A stretch of DNA of 64,000 bases. It comes from Armigeres subalbatus. Lineage: Eukaryota > Arthropoda > Insecta > Diptera > Culicidae. This document shows positions 43,491 through 54,819 of the stretch, in pieces. The stretch spans positions 70,971,203 through 71,035,202 of the forward strand of contig NC_085139.1 of assembly GCF_024139115.2 (NCBI RefSeq), given 5' to 3'. The position numbers and the translations under genes are program-made. Below the pieces are notes generated by a model, which was not told the origin of the DNA, searched no databases, and saw nothing but the letters and a program-made list of their open reading frames with translations. Position 1 is the first letter of the stretch. Each line of letters starts with the position of its first letter.

Positions 43491-45862
43491 AACCATGTCA
43501 CGAATGACCATCAGTTCTAATGATACTTGATTGAGTAAACAAATATTGAGCTCAATAAACTTGGGTTAATATATTTTTCTTTGTGGGCATGTTTGTATTC
43601 GGTAGGTGCACGGAACCTATTTATGTGGGAAAGTATACATTATCTACGGTATGCAGATGTGAAACTCCATTGTCAATGAACCTTATTTTTAATGGTTTCA
43701 TTACGTTTGCACCAATTGTTACGACAGATATCTTATAGTTGCAAGCGAATCTGTACTGCTCTAACAATGTAAAATAATCTGAAGTCCAGACAAAGCCTCA
43801 GAAACTCATGTTTTATTTTTATGTTTCTTGTTGAGTTTATTAAGGTGACTCGGGGAGGCACTATACACCGTATTATTTTTCCTATCTTTTGTCTCTTTCG
43901 AACAATGTCACCTCGTTATTTAGGAGCGGCGTATTTCGGTTTTCAGTTGTTTGATGTAACTGTAAATGTATCAGCATGTAGATTGCGAGTAAGTACGCGC
44001 CGGTGATACATTTTCAATATCATATTTGTTGTAGAAAAAAAGTTAAGCATTCAATGATGAAATGATGACGATTTGATAATTGTTCGTGCTTCCCGTATCA
44101 CCTTAATTGAATTGCATACTAGAAAACCATAAATTCGCAGTTTACTTCAAATTTTTGCAACACTCTCAATTTTAAGCCGGTTGAGGTGCAACAATTTTAT
44201 TTTGTAGCAAAAATATATACTCATTCTTTGAGCTTCACATCAGTAGATTTATTAAAATTTGTAAAAATGAGAGAAAAATGTTTGCTACATCTGGTGGAAA
44301 ACATAAAAAATTTAGGTACGGTTTTAAAAGATCGCTCAACATGCATTTCATAGGAAGTTTTCTCTTTTTTCCGAATTCCAAGGCGTTCGGCAACCTTTTC
44401 GATCCTACCTTCGGAAGTGTCTAATTTCACTTTGTATGCGTTTTTGCACGAAGAGATCACATTTGGTTGAAAGGTTTAGATCAATATGGAGGCGCATGGT
44501 ATTTCAGGTTTGAACGAAGCAATCGATGTGTATGACGATGTCCTGTCCTGATATGTCGCTTGAATAGGGGTTAGGGTTGTATACAAGACACGATCGCTCG
44601 ACGTAAACTACGTAAAACCAAATATAGTACACTCAGCCAATTATTTCGCTCCATATAGAAGAGAAGGAACTATCCCACCGACACACATAGGAGTAAATAA
44701 GCCAATTCATGGCCAAAACTATTTTTTGTGGTTATTTGGGTCTGATATTCCTAGGACGAAGTAATAATCGCCAATTTATGCAGGAAAATGCAATTTTTTG
44801 GCTAAATCTATCCACCTAACAGTGTAAAACTAGATAAAAATGTTAAAATACATATGTTTTCAAATGAAACCTCGCGTTTTATGTAAAATCTCTTGCTTCC
44901 GCTACGCGAACGATTCTAAAATGGATATGTTTCACAAAGTAGCAAGAAACCCGTAGTTAAAGCTCTATCCTTAAATGGATTTTCTAACATTTACATAGGA
45001 AAAAAAATATCTAATTTATTTTAACCTACGCCCAAGATCCCAACAGAAAAATGGTTGTATAAAAATATAAATCACCTGTATTCTATATACCATGGCTTGA
45101 AACAACAACGATTACCATGTCCGAGTCGAAGCCCACAAAATATCATAGCTAGCCATGACTTAACCATCATAATAAGGCACCGTTCATAAATTATGATCAC
45201 TTCAATGAAGTGGGGGTTCATCCTGAAGACGGGTTCATCCTAAATCTAGGTTGTAACAGATTTCTCTACAATGCAGAAAAAGATATGAACGCAACTCATG
45301 GGAAACCCATTATTCTAATTGTATCTTGACAAAATGCATGCTAAATAGCATGCTTTTTACTTTTTTTCTGGATTCGTTATATGTGGTAATTTATGAACAA
45401 ATGTTAAAATTTTGTTTTAAAATGATGAAAAATCGCATTTCATTCAAATAGCTCTGAATCTAATTTGCGGAGGTTTTCGGACGAGTTTTCACGTGGAATG
45501 CTTAGTCCATACCTTGAAGTTACACCCAAGTGATTTATCTTTGCCGGTTCTTGCCGTATAGATTATGTTTTCCTCTAAATAAAAACATAAAAAATAGAAA
45601 AAATAGTGATTTTCAAGTGGTCATCACCTGAAACATAAAATTTATAATTTGACCATAAACATGAACAAAATGGAGACATACAACTATATTCTACTCATTG
45701 TGTACTAATAATAGGTTATTGATAACATTTATGTTGTGTAAAAATCAGATTTCCTAAATACTCCACAAATAAAGTAGACAAAATCCAATTCAATACCTCA
45801 TTTTGAGCCCTAATTATATTTTTTTTACAAAATATTGGGTCACTTCTGAAATAGCCATAGTA
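43491..45862. other. Unassigned AT-rich region
   Basis: No gene, tandem array or bounded element was recognised. All frames are under 100 codons and unremarkable. Confidence 0.4.
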
Positions 45863-46083
45863 CCGTCGTGCGGGGCTTCTTTTGACAAATCAGGGGCTAC
45901 TTTGGACATTTTAAGAATTACAACGAAAATAACTATAAAATTGTCATTATCACCAATCGGGTGTCTTGTTGATAGTTGGATGGCAACTTTCTGTTTCAAA
46001 TTTGGTATTTTTTCCATTTATTTTTTTCAAAAAATCAAAAATCCAAAGTAGCCCCCGGAGTCAAAAGAAGCCCCGCACGACGG
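45863..46083. mobile_element. 221-bp MITE, TA duplication
   Basis: Terminal inverted repeats of about 50 bp: CCGTCGTGCGGGGCTTCTTT at the left, its inverse at the right, continuing through GGGGCTACTTTGGA. Flanked by TA at 45861-45862 and 46084-46085. Confidence 0.95.
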
Positions 46084-46126
46084 TATGCAGAATGTTTTTA
46101 AGTAGCTAAAAAAATATAAGAATGTA

Positions 46127-47434
46127 TCCAGCTTTTTACGCTAGCCATAAATCAACTGTGTTATTTATTTTATGACGTTTGCTGTGTACAGAATATACAG
46201 TGATGTTTTTGCAGCCATCGTTGTCATGGCTATCAACTAAGTTGTTTGGTTTTCATATTTTCGACTGTTTTGAAATCCAGTTTCTACAGGATCAGTTCGT
46301 TTGATCTTATATTCTTTTTTTCAAGCTTTCAATCACTACTTTTATTTTCTAGGTATAGAAGTATTCAAGGCTTTTTGATAATTTGATAGAATCAAGACAA
46401 TAATATTGTAAGGAAGTCCACTTGAACCCTTTGTACCTTAGATAAAATATCGTTAATGATACCTTCAGTACTTTTTATTATATTTTATGAAACACACATG
46501 AAGTTTCTAGCTTATTCTAACAGTATTCGATTAGGTAATCAATTACAAAAATGTTGTTACTAACTTTTTCACATATCCCAATCAGCCACATACTTCTCCA
46601 TTTAATGTTAGTTCTCCCATCTACCTAAGTTTCTCAAATTTCAAGTCTTTTTCGAGAGGATGCTCCAGCAAATCATGTATTTACGCTCCGTTATAGACAT
46701 TAGGTACGTTACCGTTGAATGGCAGGTGGTATTTAGGCGTGAATAAAGCGCATTTTCCCTCACGTTTCTCTAATGGTTATTTGCAGAACCGTTGTCTGAT
46801 ATCCGGAAAGATCGCGGATATCCAGCGCTGGGAACAGTTAACAAGCCCAAGGAACGTCGATAACCTCTGGCAATCATACTCCAGGACATTCAAGGAACCG
46901 AAACCAAATCCATACTTTTACCGCCACCATTAGGCAATAGGCTCAAGGGTGCTGACAATCGTTTTATTCCACTGTCACCAAGTATATCCTGCTCGACCAT
47001 TTATCGGCAACTATACGGTCAAATCCGGGTCACAACCCGGATCTAATCTAATATTATCCAACTAGATCCGGATCTACACTATCCGAACCGCATGAAATGG
47101 TAATTTTAATCAATTTCAATTCAATCTAGTTCATTTTGATTATCCTTATCGGGTTAAATTAAGTTAGTTTGAGTATGCAGAAAGTTGAAATATTTATAAA
47201 TGATCTCCAGATCCCCTTTTCCGCCAACAGACCAGTTTCATTCTTATTCTTGTACCAAAAAAAGTAAAATGTATTAGTAAATTTTTATATGATTTATTGT
47301 AGCTCATTTGAAAACTGAAATTCTTTGATGTTTTCCACGAATCTAGGCCTACTAGAACAGTGCTATAAATTGTACACAGCAAATGTCAAAACTGGACTAC
47401 CATAGTTGATCCGTAGCTATAATAAAAAGCTGGA
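46127..47434. mobile_element. Element with TCCAGCTTTTTA termini, TA duplication (copy 1)
   Basis: Left end TCCAGCTTTTTACGCTAGCC, right end the inverse of TCCAGCTTTTTATTATAGCT. TA lies at 46125-46126 and 47435-47436. Subterminal blocks AATCAACT and GCTGTGTAC occur at both ends. A 72-codon frame (46715-46933) inside has no known family. A second member is at 53625-54819. Confidence 0.85.
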
Positions 47435-47592
47435 TAAATGTTGAATTTTTTTTTGGGTTTTGTCCACGATTTTGTTCTAGTAACTCTTCTGTGTGACACT
47501 ACTACCCAGTTTCAGCAGCATCTCCAACTCTGTGGGGGAGTAGGTACCCCACTGTCTAGCAGCTGGGCCACCCCATTCATATAGGGTAGAGA

Positions 47593-47788
47593 ACCATTTG
47601 GGCAGCACCCCCTATTCCCGTCAGGAACGTTCATTACTCGAGCACATTACAACCGAATTACTTGTTTTTTTAGTACGTGGTTAGTTTCCGTCGATATCTA
47701 GTGATGTACAAACAATCAAGCCATTTGGTTGGAACGCGATCAAGTTAGTAACGTTGCGGAAGGGAATAGGGGGTGCTGCCCAAATGGT
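47593..47788. repeat. 196-bp segment bounded by 27-bp perfect inverted repeats
   Basis: Arms 47593-47619 (starts ACCATTTGGGCAGCACCCCC) and 47762-47788 are exact inverse complements; 142 bp lie between. No convincing target duplication is visible. Probably a MITE. Confidence 0.85.
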
Positions 47789-47947
47789 CCCGATGAACAG
47801 TCTCGGATACCAAAATTTCAGTCTTTTCGAGGTCCAGTCTAATCATTATTCACATAGTATTGAAGGGATAATGACACCTAAGAACCATTTCAATTCCAGA
47901 CATTGGCAATGTCTGAATTCCAAGAATCAAAAATATGATGAAGCGAG

Positions 47948-50690
47948 ATGAAGCGAGTGATGCGGTGGAAACCCATTAGCGAACGAATCTGTGTGTTAAG
48001 GATACGGGGCAAATTCTTCAATTACAGCCTAATCAACGTTTACGCACCGACAAACGATAAATCCGACGACGTGAAGGACACGTTTTATGAATGTCTTGAT
48101 GAAGCCTTTGGAGAGTGCCCAAAGCATGACGTGAAAATTGTTATCGGAGACGCTAACGCTCAGGGTGGTAGAGAGGACTTTTTCCGTCCCATAATTGGTA
48201 GTGAGAGCCTCCACTCTGCTACCAATGACAACGGCCTACGGCTAGTAAATTTTGCTGCTGCCAGAGGGATGGCCATCAGTAGAACTTACTTTGCACGAAA
48301 GAACATCCGAAAGCACACCTGGAGGCACCCAAATGGTGAAACTTGCAACCAGATAGACCATGTTCTGGTGGATGGACGCCATTCCTCGGATGTTATCGAT
48401 GTGCGGACATTCAGAGGTCCGAACATTGACTCTGATCATTACCTCGTTGTCAGTAAAATTCGATCACGGTTGTCAACTGTATCGAACGAAAGATCACAGC
48501 GAACGATGCGTTACAATATCCAGCGATTGTCGGCGAAAGGAGTATCGCCTGAGTACCGCCAGAAGCTCGACGAACGGATAAGTGCAATCAACGTTAGCGT
48601 CAACATCAACGATCTATGGGAGTCGATCCATGGAGCGGTGAGCACAACAGCACGAGAAGTAGAAGGCACTGCACATAGGCGACCCAGGACGGGTTGGTTC
48701 GATGTGGAGTGTCAGAGAGTGGCAGACGAGAAGAACGTTGCCAGAAGCCGGATGTTGGTGTCGTGTACCCGATCGAATAGAGATTGGTACAAGGAAGCAA
48801 GAGCAGCCGAAAAAAGAACCCACCGCAGGAAGAAGAAAGAATATAAAGAACAAGTGATTAGCGAGGCGCAGGAAAAAATGAAGCAGAATGACATGCGGAG
48901 GTTCTACAATGAGTCTGTCAATGGCGTGCGGAGAAAGACAGCGCCATCTCCCGTCATGTGCAACGACCAACAACATAGAAAAAAATTCCGTAGTAAAAAT
49001 TACGGAACTATTTTGTAGACTACGCTCTGTTTATAAAACTATCACAAAATTTCATTTAACCATGGTTCCAAGAAATTCACCACTGATTCAGTTCATGCGA
49101 CAACAATCCACGGGGACCACAGTTGATTTTTACAGAGTCTATTATATATAGAGTTGCGCAAAGAGTGAAGCCAAATCTACCTATTGAACTGTCAAACCGT
49201 CTACCTATCGAGCAAAGTAAACAAATGCTTGTTGGTAAGGCGGAAGTATTGTTATCGCCTAATGATTATTATGGCGGATTAAAACGCATGAATTGAAATG
49301 TATTATATTTGATCTAGAAACAGCTTCAAAAAAACATCAATACATTCCCCAATAAAGTAGCAACAAGAAACTCACGTGTTTGCACTCTGTGGGTGACTAG
49401 GTTATCGAATTAAAAAGCTTTAGAAGTGAACGCTCTCGTGAAGTCACTTGAAGGGTTGAACAAAAGTGAAAGTTGGCAACAGAATAACAAGAACATCATT
49501 CAGAATAAGTGTAAGAAGATCCTCTTTGCGTAACTCTATATAATAGACTCTGGATTTTTACTGTGCGCATGGTAAAATCAAACGGGTTTGTTATCTGCTG
49601 AAAATCGTCGGTGCGTATTCTCAAAATAACCCTCAGAATGATAGTTTCCACCGCAACATATTTTTCTGTGAAGGGAATTTGCTGACAGATAAAACCGAAG
49701 TGGCTACCAGGTGGAAGCAACACTTCGAGACTTTGTTGAATAGAGGAAGTGACGGTGCATCGGTGAACAGAATAAATATTAGCGACGATGGACAAGCTGT
49801 GGAGTCGCCTACACTAGATGAGGTTAAAAAAGCTGTTAGTTTTCGTGAGGGCCGATCAACGACGGATCAAATGTTTACCCTGAGACAAATCCTTGATAAA
49901 TTACGGGAGTACAACTTGCAGACACACCATCTGTTTATTGATATCACGTACGATTCAGTGAAACGGAATGAATTATGGCAAATTATGCTTGGACATGATT
50001 TTCCGGCGAAACTGATACGGCTGTTTCGTATAACGTTGGACGGATCGTAATCAAGTGTAAGGGATGCGGATGAAATATCGACGTCAATTGTTACTTTAGA
50101 TGGATTAAAGCAGGGTGATGCACTCTCGAATCTACTGTTCAATATAGCGCTAGAGGGAGCGATTAGGAGAGCGGGTGTGCAAAGAGGAAGACAGCGAGGA
50201 TTGGACTCACGATCAATACCAGCAAAACGAAGTACATGGTCGATGGCAATCAACGTGGGTCCATTAGTGGTAGTGGTAGCGAAATGGTGCTGGATGGTGA
50301 CATATTTGAAGTGGTAGAAGATTTTGTGTATCTTGGAACATTAGTGACGTGCGATAATGATGTTACCCGCGAGGTGAAAAGGCGTATCGTAGCTGCAAAT
50401 AGGACTTATTACGGACTTCGTAACCAGCTTAAGTCCCGTAATCTGCAAACGAAAACAAAACTCGCGCTGTATACTAGTCTGATTCCTCCGGTGGCTTTAT
50501 ACGGTCATGAAATATGGACGTTAAAGGAAGCTGATCGAAGAACTTCCGAAGTGTTTGAGCCGCGTTCACGATGTTTTTTTGCAGTTGAAGAGGACCTGAG
50601 GGCACTCAATTTTAAGGGCGACTTGGAGCGATTGGCCCAGGATCGAGTCCAGTGGAGAAAGATACTCCATTCGGCGTAGGTTCATCGAAG
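47948..50690 (+). pseudogene. RTE-clade LINE: endonuclease plus reverse transcriptase, deleted and interrupted
   Basis: The 5' end is truncated. The first frame (47948-49018) carries an AP-type endonuclease domain. It shows NVYAPT (residues 30-35), GDAN (67-70), NDNGLRL (93-99), TWRHPNG (124-130), QIDHVLVD (135-142) and SDHYLV (162-167), so its catalytic motifs are present apart from the lost N-terminal part. A 0.7-kb insertion (about 48968-49672) cuts the coding sequence. Reverse transcriptase pieces follow at 49677-50048 (FREGRSTTDQMFTLRQILDK, HHLFIDI, YDSVKRNELWQIM) and 50100-50690 (LDGLKQGDALSNLLFNIALE, then KTKYMV, FVYLGTLVT). Deletions removed the block before FREGRS, the catalytic (Y/F)ADD segment, and sequence before EEDLRALN. 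The element cannot retrotranspose. Similarity to RTE elements of Aedes is from recognition, not a search. Confidence 0.9.
48968..49672. mobile_element. Inverted-repeat element(s) inserted in the RTE LINE
   Basis: LINE coding sequence stops at about 48967 and resumes at about 49672. The inserted DNA has diverged outer inverted ends. It also has a strong inner inverted pair, CAGAGTCTATTATATATAGA at 49133 and its inverse ending at 49552 (about 31-33 bp, one mismatch and a 2-bp gap). It may be one element with two repeat layers or a MITE within a MITE. Confidence 0.75.
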
Positions 50691-50815
50691 AGCTGTAGCC
50701 CATCAAGTATCAAGTAAGTATTGAACATTGGGATCCTTTACGGTTCACCTGATCAAATTTGCCTTACGTTATTTGTGAACGGCCCCTAAGAAAAGAATTG
50801 ACAAATCGCTTCAAC

Positions 50816-51775
50816 TTAGGGTTTTTAGTACCGACCCCTTTTGGCGAGTCCCGGTACTACGGTACTGAACCCCTCAGTACCGGGAGTACCGGGAAAACAC
50901 CGGTACTGGAAGATTTTTTTTTTCGAAAATCATTAAAATCAATAAAAAGTCAGGATTTATTGGTAACGATTCAAACTTTATTCAATGCTTTGTATGTATT
51001 CAACACTTGTCTTGGGGCTTGTCCTTATCCTTGAAATAAGCTTTCAAAACGCTCAACATATTCAATGTTTCGTCAGACATACGGGATCGTATTTTAGTAG
51101 CAAAGCTTCCAGGAACAGAGAAAGCTCTTTCTGAGTCTACTGAAGTAGGGCGAACTGTTGCTAGTGAATCATGAAGCATTGACAAGTATTCTCCTTTCAG
51201 CTTTTTCTGAGTCGTTGTAAGTTAACTCTTGTCTTACAATCTTTACGAATCCTGGTGTAGTAATCGATCTTACAGGAACAAGGAGGGACGATTTGGAAAA
51301 ATACTGATGAAGTGTGAAGATTTTTGTGGGATGTGACGATGTCGTTGCAGTTTGGTTGTCTTGAAGTACGTCATCGGACGCCTGACGTTTGTCCTAATTG
51401 ATTGTCGCTGTCGTCACTGGCGAAACATCTTTTGCTGGCAAGGATGTCAACGAAGGAAAAATGAGTACGTTTTGACAGATAGGAAGCCAACATGTTTGGC
51501 GACGATAACAAAGGGAACCGCAGCGACAATCGTCCTCTATAGTTTATTACCTCTATTGTCAGATGTTTGAAATGATAGTAAAAAAAATAATATCTTTCTC
51601 ACTAGCTGCTGCATTTAAATAATGTGGTTTTAACCATCGGAAGTTTTAACCAAAACTTTTTCCTTAGTACCGAAAATACCTTTACTTTCATTAAGCTAGT
51701 ACCAGTATTTCGGTACCGAAAATTGATCGGTACTCCCGGGAATTCCGGTACCGGTACTCCCGGTACTAAAACCCT
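50816..51775 (-). mobile_element. Internally deleted hAT element
   Basis: Termini TTAGGGTTTTTAGTACCG and the inverse of AGGGTTTTAGTACCGG, flanked by a perfect 8-bp duplication GCTTCAAC (50808-50815 and 51776-51783). Subterminal regions are dense in GGTACTCCCGGTAC-like palindromes. It keeps only the 3' end of a hAT transposase gene on the minus strand. Confidence 0.93.
50999..51185 (-). pseudogene. hAT transposase C-terminal dimerisation fragment
   Basis: The translated stretch PTSVDSERAFSVPGSFATK followed by IRSRMSDETLNMLSVLKAYF matches the pattern of the hAT family C-terminal dimerisation domain (SERAFS, then K-R-R-L-S-D-E-T-L-spaced residues, then LK-YF). About 60 codons remain. The catalytic domain, zinc finger and start are lost with the internal deletion, so it is not functional. 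Orientation is opposite to the RTE LINE beside it. Confidence 0.85.
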
Positions 51776-52094
51776 GCTTCAACTTTCATAACACGAGAAC
51801 TCGCGTGTTGTAAAAAGTCCGTTATATTGAAGCCATTTAAAATGATATCAAGGTGATTTTTCGGGAAAATAATAAACGGGATAGAAACTCTCATTGAGAA
51901 CATTTTTTAAGTCCAATGAATCTTCTGCTGGTCTTCCGAAAGATCCGGATCCAACGGAACACCGGTAATAACATTTCTAAAAATCATGGTGTAGTGAAAC
52001 AAATTATAAATCCATCTATTACCCCATGCGGCCCTATGAGAAATAGAAAAAAAAAATGATTTGGAATTCTTCCACTTAGCGGCGCTAGTGTACA

Positions 52095-52620
52095 TTAACC
52101 TACCAGTTTGGTTCGATATCTCGGGATCTGTTGGATTTAGAAATTTGTCACCTTCTATAATGTTGTTCCATCATTGGAAACCAATATGTTGAGAAACTGA
52201 TATGAGAGATCAGTTCTTCGATATCTTGGGATCTGCGGAACTTAGAAAGCTGCCATCTTCTATAAAGTTGTTTTAGCATTGGAAAATAATATATGTTGAG
52301 AATTTGTTTAGTTCAGAATTCAGCCGTAAGGCGGCGCTAGTGTATATGATAGATCAGTTTAGTTCAATATATTAGAAACTGTGGGTTTTAAAAACCGTCT
52401 TGTCGTCTTCTTCAAAGTTGTTCGAGGATTGTAACCAATATGTTGAAAAATTGTTAAGTTTAAAATTCATCCGCAAAGTAGTGTTAGTGCATGTGAGACC
52501 ACCAGTTTGGTTATATATTCCCGGATCTGTGATATTAGAGAGTGGCCGTCTTCTACACAGCTGTTTGAGGATGAAAACCAATATACTGAAAAACTGTTTG
52601 GTTCGGTGTACATCCGCTGT
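52095..52620. repeat. Degenerate ~110-150-bp tandem repeat, about four units
   Basis: Units start near 52100, 52207, 52355 and 52497. Blocks are CCAGTTTGGTTCGATAT, CGGGATCTG, TTCTATAAAGTTGTT, GGAAACCAATATGTTGA and GGCGGCGCTAGTGTA. A related single block is at about 54860. Confidence 0.75.
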
Positions 52621-53624
52621 TCGGATTGTTGAAGGTCTTTGTAGCGACGGAGTTGCTCAACGGTAGCTCAAAGCTGGAATTATATTTCAGTGTAATAAAC
52701 AAGTAAATTTTTAGATTTTTTATAAGGGCTTACATGGTCTTCTTCTGTTCCTTGCACACTCCTTGCTTGCCTTAATCGAAACCCAATCCTCACTATCTAC
52801 ACTGTAGGAATAACTATCATTTAATATATGGATCGTTCTATGCGTTTATGAGATATTTACCCGGTCGAAGCAAATAAACAATAAAAAGATCGCCAGAGGC
52901 CGTTATCCTTAATATAGAGCCATGATAGTTACAAATCTAATGGTAATAAATTTCATGAATATGTATTCATTTTTAGCACAGTTAACCTAAGTTTTGGATT
53001 TCAACAAACCATATATGTTTTCCGTACCGTTAATAACAGAAACTCTATCTATCTGCGGCGGCGTAAAGTTAGTCTCGTCAGTATCGAGCAATGTATGCTG
53101 GGTTGGTAAACTAATAGTGAAATTCAATATAAACTTTCATTTCTGCGTATACAACGAGCACGTTGGAATTAATTTTACGAAAACAGCGTTCGGTTGGTTA
53201 ACAATAGGACGACAGGTTACCGCATTCCGCTATACCTCATTCGCAATCGTCCGATTTGACATGTGTCAAGCGATGTGAAGTGTGGCCAGAACATCCGCTA
53301 TGTGGTGATCAGGGAATCAATTTTTCTTGGATGCGCATGCGAAACAAACGACAAAAGAGAACCAACGACAAAGACAAAAAGAAGGCGATTTTGTTGCTAG
53401 CTTTTCATCCAGTTATTTTACATTATTTCTATAGCAAATTTCGGTTTTTCGCTATCGTAGTTTCTGCTTTTAAAAAAATATTCGAGAATCTAACTCTGAT
53501 TACGAAAATAGTATCGTTTTCTCGGAAATATAGGAGCATACAAGAAGGTTCTTGTCATATTGTGGTCGGGTTCTGATAAAGATGCGTTTGTCAGCAACAA
53601 ACTTTGTTGACAACAAAGGGTATA
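52621..53624. other. Unassigned region
   Basis: No element boundary or gene was recognised. Frames at 52994-53278 and 53256-53576 show no domain. Confidence 0.35.
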
Positions 53625-54819
53625 TCCAGCTTTTTATTATAGCCACGGACAATTACCATAGTTGATTTTGACACATACCGTGTACAGATTTTATGGTATT
53701 TGCAATCCTAGTAGCCTTAGGAGACTTGCTAAAAAACTGACACGTCAGAATTTTGGCATTGTTTTGATATCCAAATAATCTTTTTTTTATTCATGGTTTA
53801 AGATGTTTTACTTTGTTTTTAATACTTTCTTTTTATTTTAGATGGGCATGCACTCAGAACAGGACAAACCCAGTTGGAAAAGCCTTTTATTCGGAACTTT
53901 TCATTCATTATTTACAAAGCTACGTCTTGGCAGTTTAGATGTCCAATTCATACAGAGCATGGCAAAGAACATTAAATTGGAGTAAACATATTTTGAAGCC
54001 TGATTGGCCGAGGAGGAGGGAATGTAGGAGCAGAAGCTTGATGTTATATATTAACTCACAACTAGATTACCCAAACGAAATAACGTATGGTTATTCGGGC
54101 TTTACTTTCTATATTCAAAGACAGTTCCCAATTAAAAGCATCCTTATCTGTTCGTTTTCATGTGTAAACTATTAGTTGTATTAGACAATCCACGCTTATA
54201 ATTATGCGAAGTTTGGAATCCGCATTATTTCCAGAACTTCCAAAACCGATTCTAAAACCTTTTGCCAAATTATCTTTGGAATTATTTGGTTCCGCTCTGA
54301 TATTTTGGTTACTGATGTAGGTATGTCCTTCGATACCACCAATGGATACCCGCATCTTTGAATTATCACTGATTTAACCGTCACCGTACATTGGACTTTG
54401 TCAACATCAATGATAACTTTGTATTTAGACGTTAATCCTAATGCCTAAGCTAATCTTATAAAAAAGCGAGAGGCAAAGGAAGGAGGTGTTTAACTATTGA
54501 GCATATTCTAAGAGCAAGTGATATGACAGCTATTTTTATTCGAATCGTCCACCCAAATAGTCCAAATCCAGGTCAAAAGGAACTAAAGCTGACAATTTTG
54601 AATTTTTATAAAGTCTAGTTGTGAAGAACAGCGGAACATACGGGAGTAATTAGCCTGGAAATAAAATATATATAAATAAATCTTAAAAAGAATTGATATG
54701 TTTAGATCCTATCTGTTTTGAATCTCAATGCTACTTTGATTGCGCTATAATATCAGTTCACGGCATGTGTCAAAACTGAATTACCATAGTTGATTTATGG
54801 TTAGCGTAAAAAGCTGGAT
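53625..54819. mobile_element. Element with TCCAGCTTTTTA termini (copy 2)
   Basis: Left end TCCAGCTTTTTATTATAGCC, right end the inverse of TCCAGCTTTTTACGCTAACC. TA precedes the left end; the right flank is TT, so the duplication has decayed. The subterminal blocks CCATAGTTGATTTT and GTGTCAAAACTG match copy 1 at 46127-47434. Confidence 0.75.
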
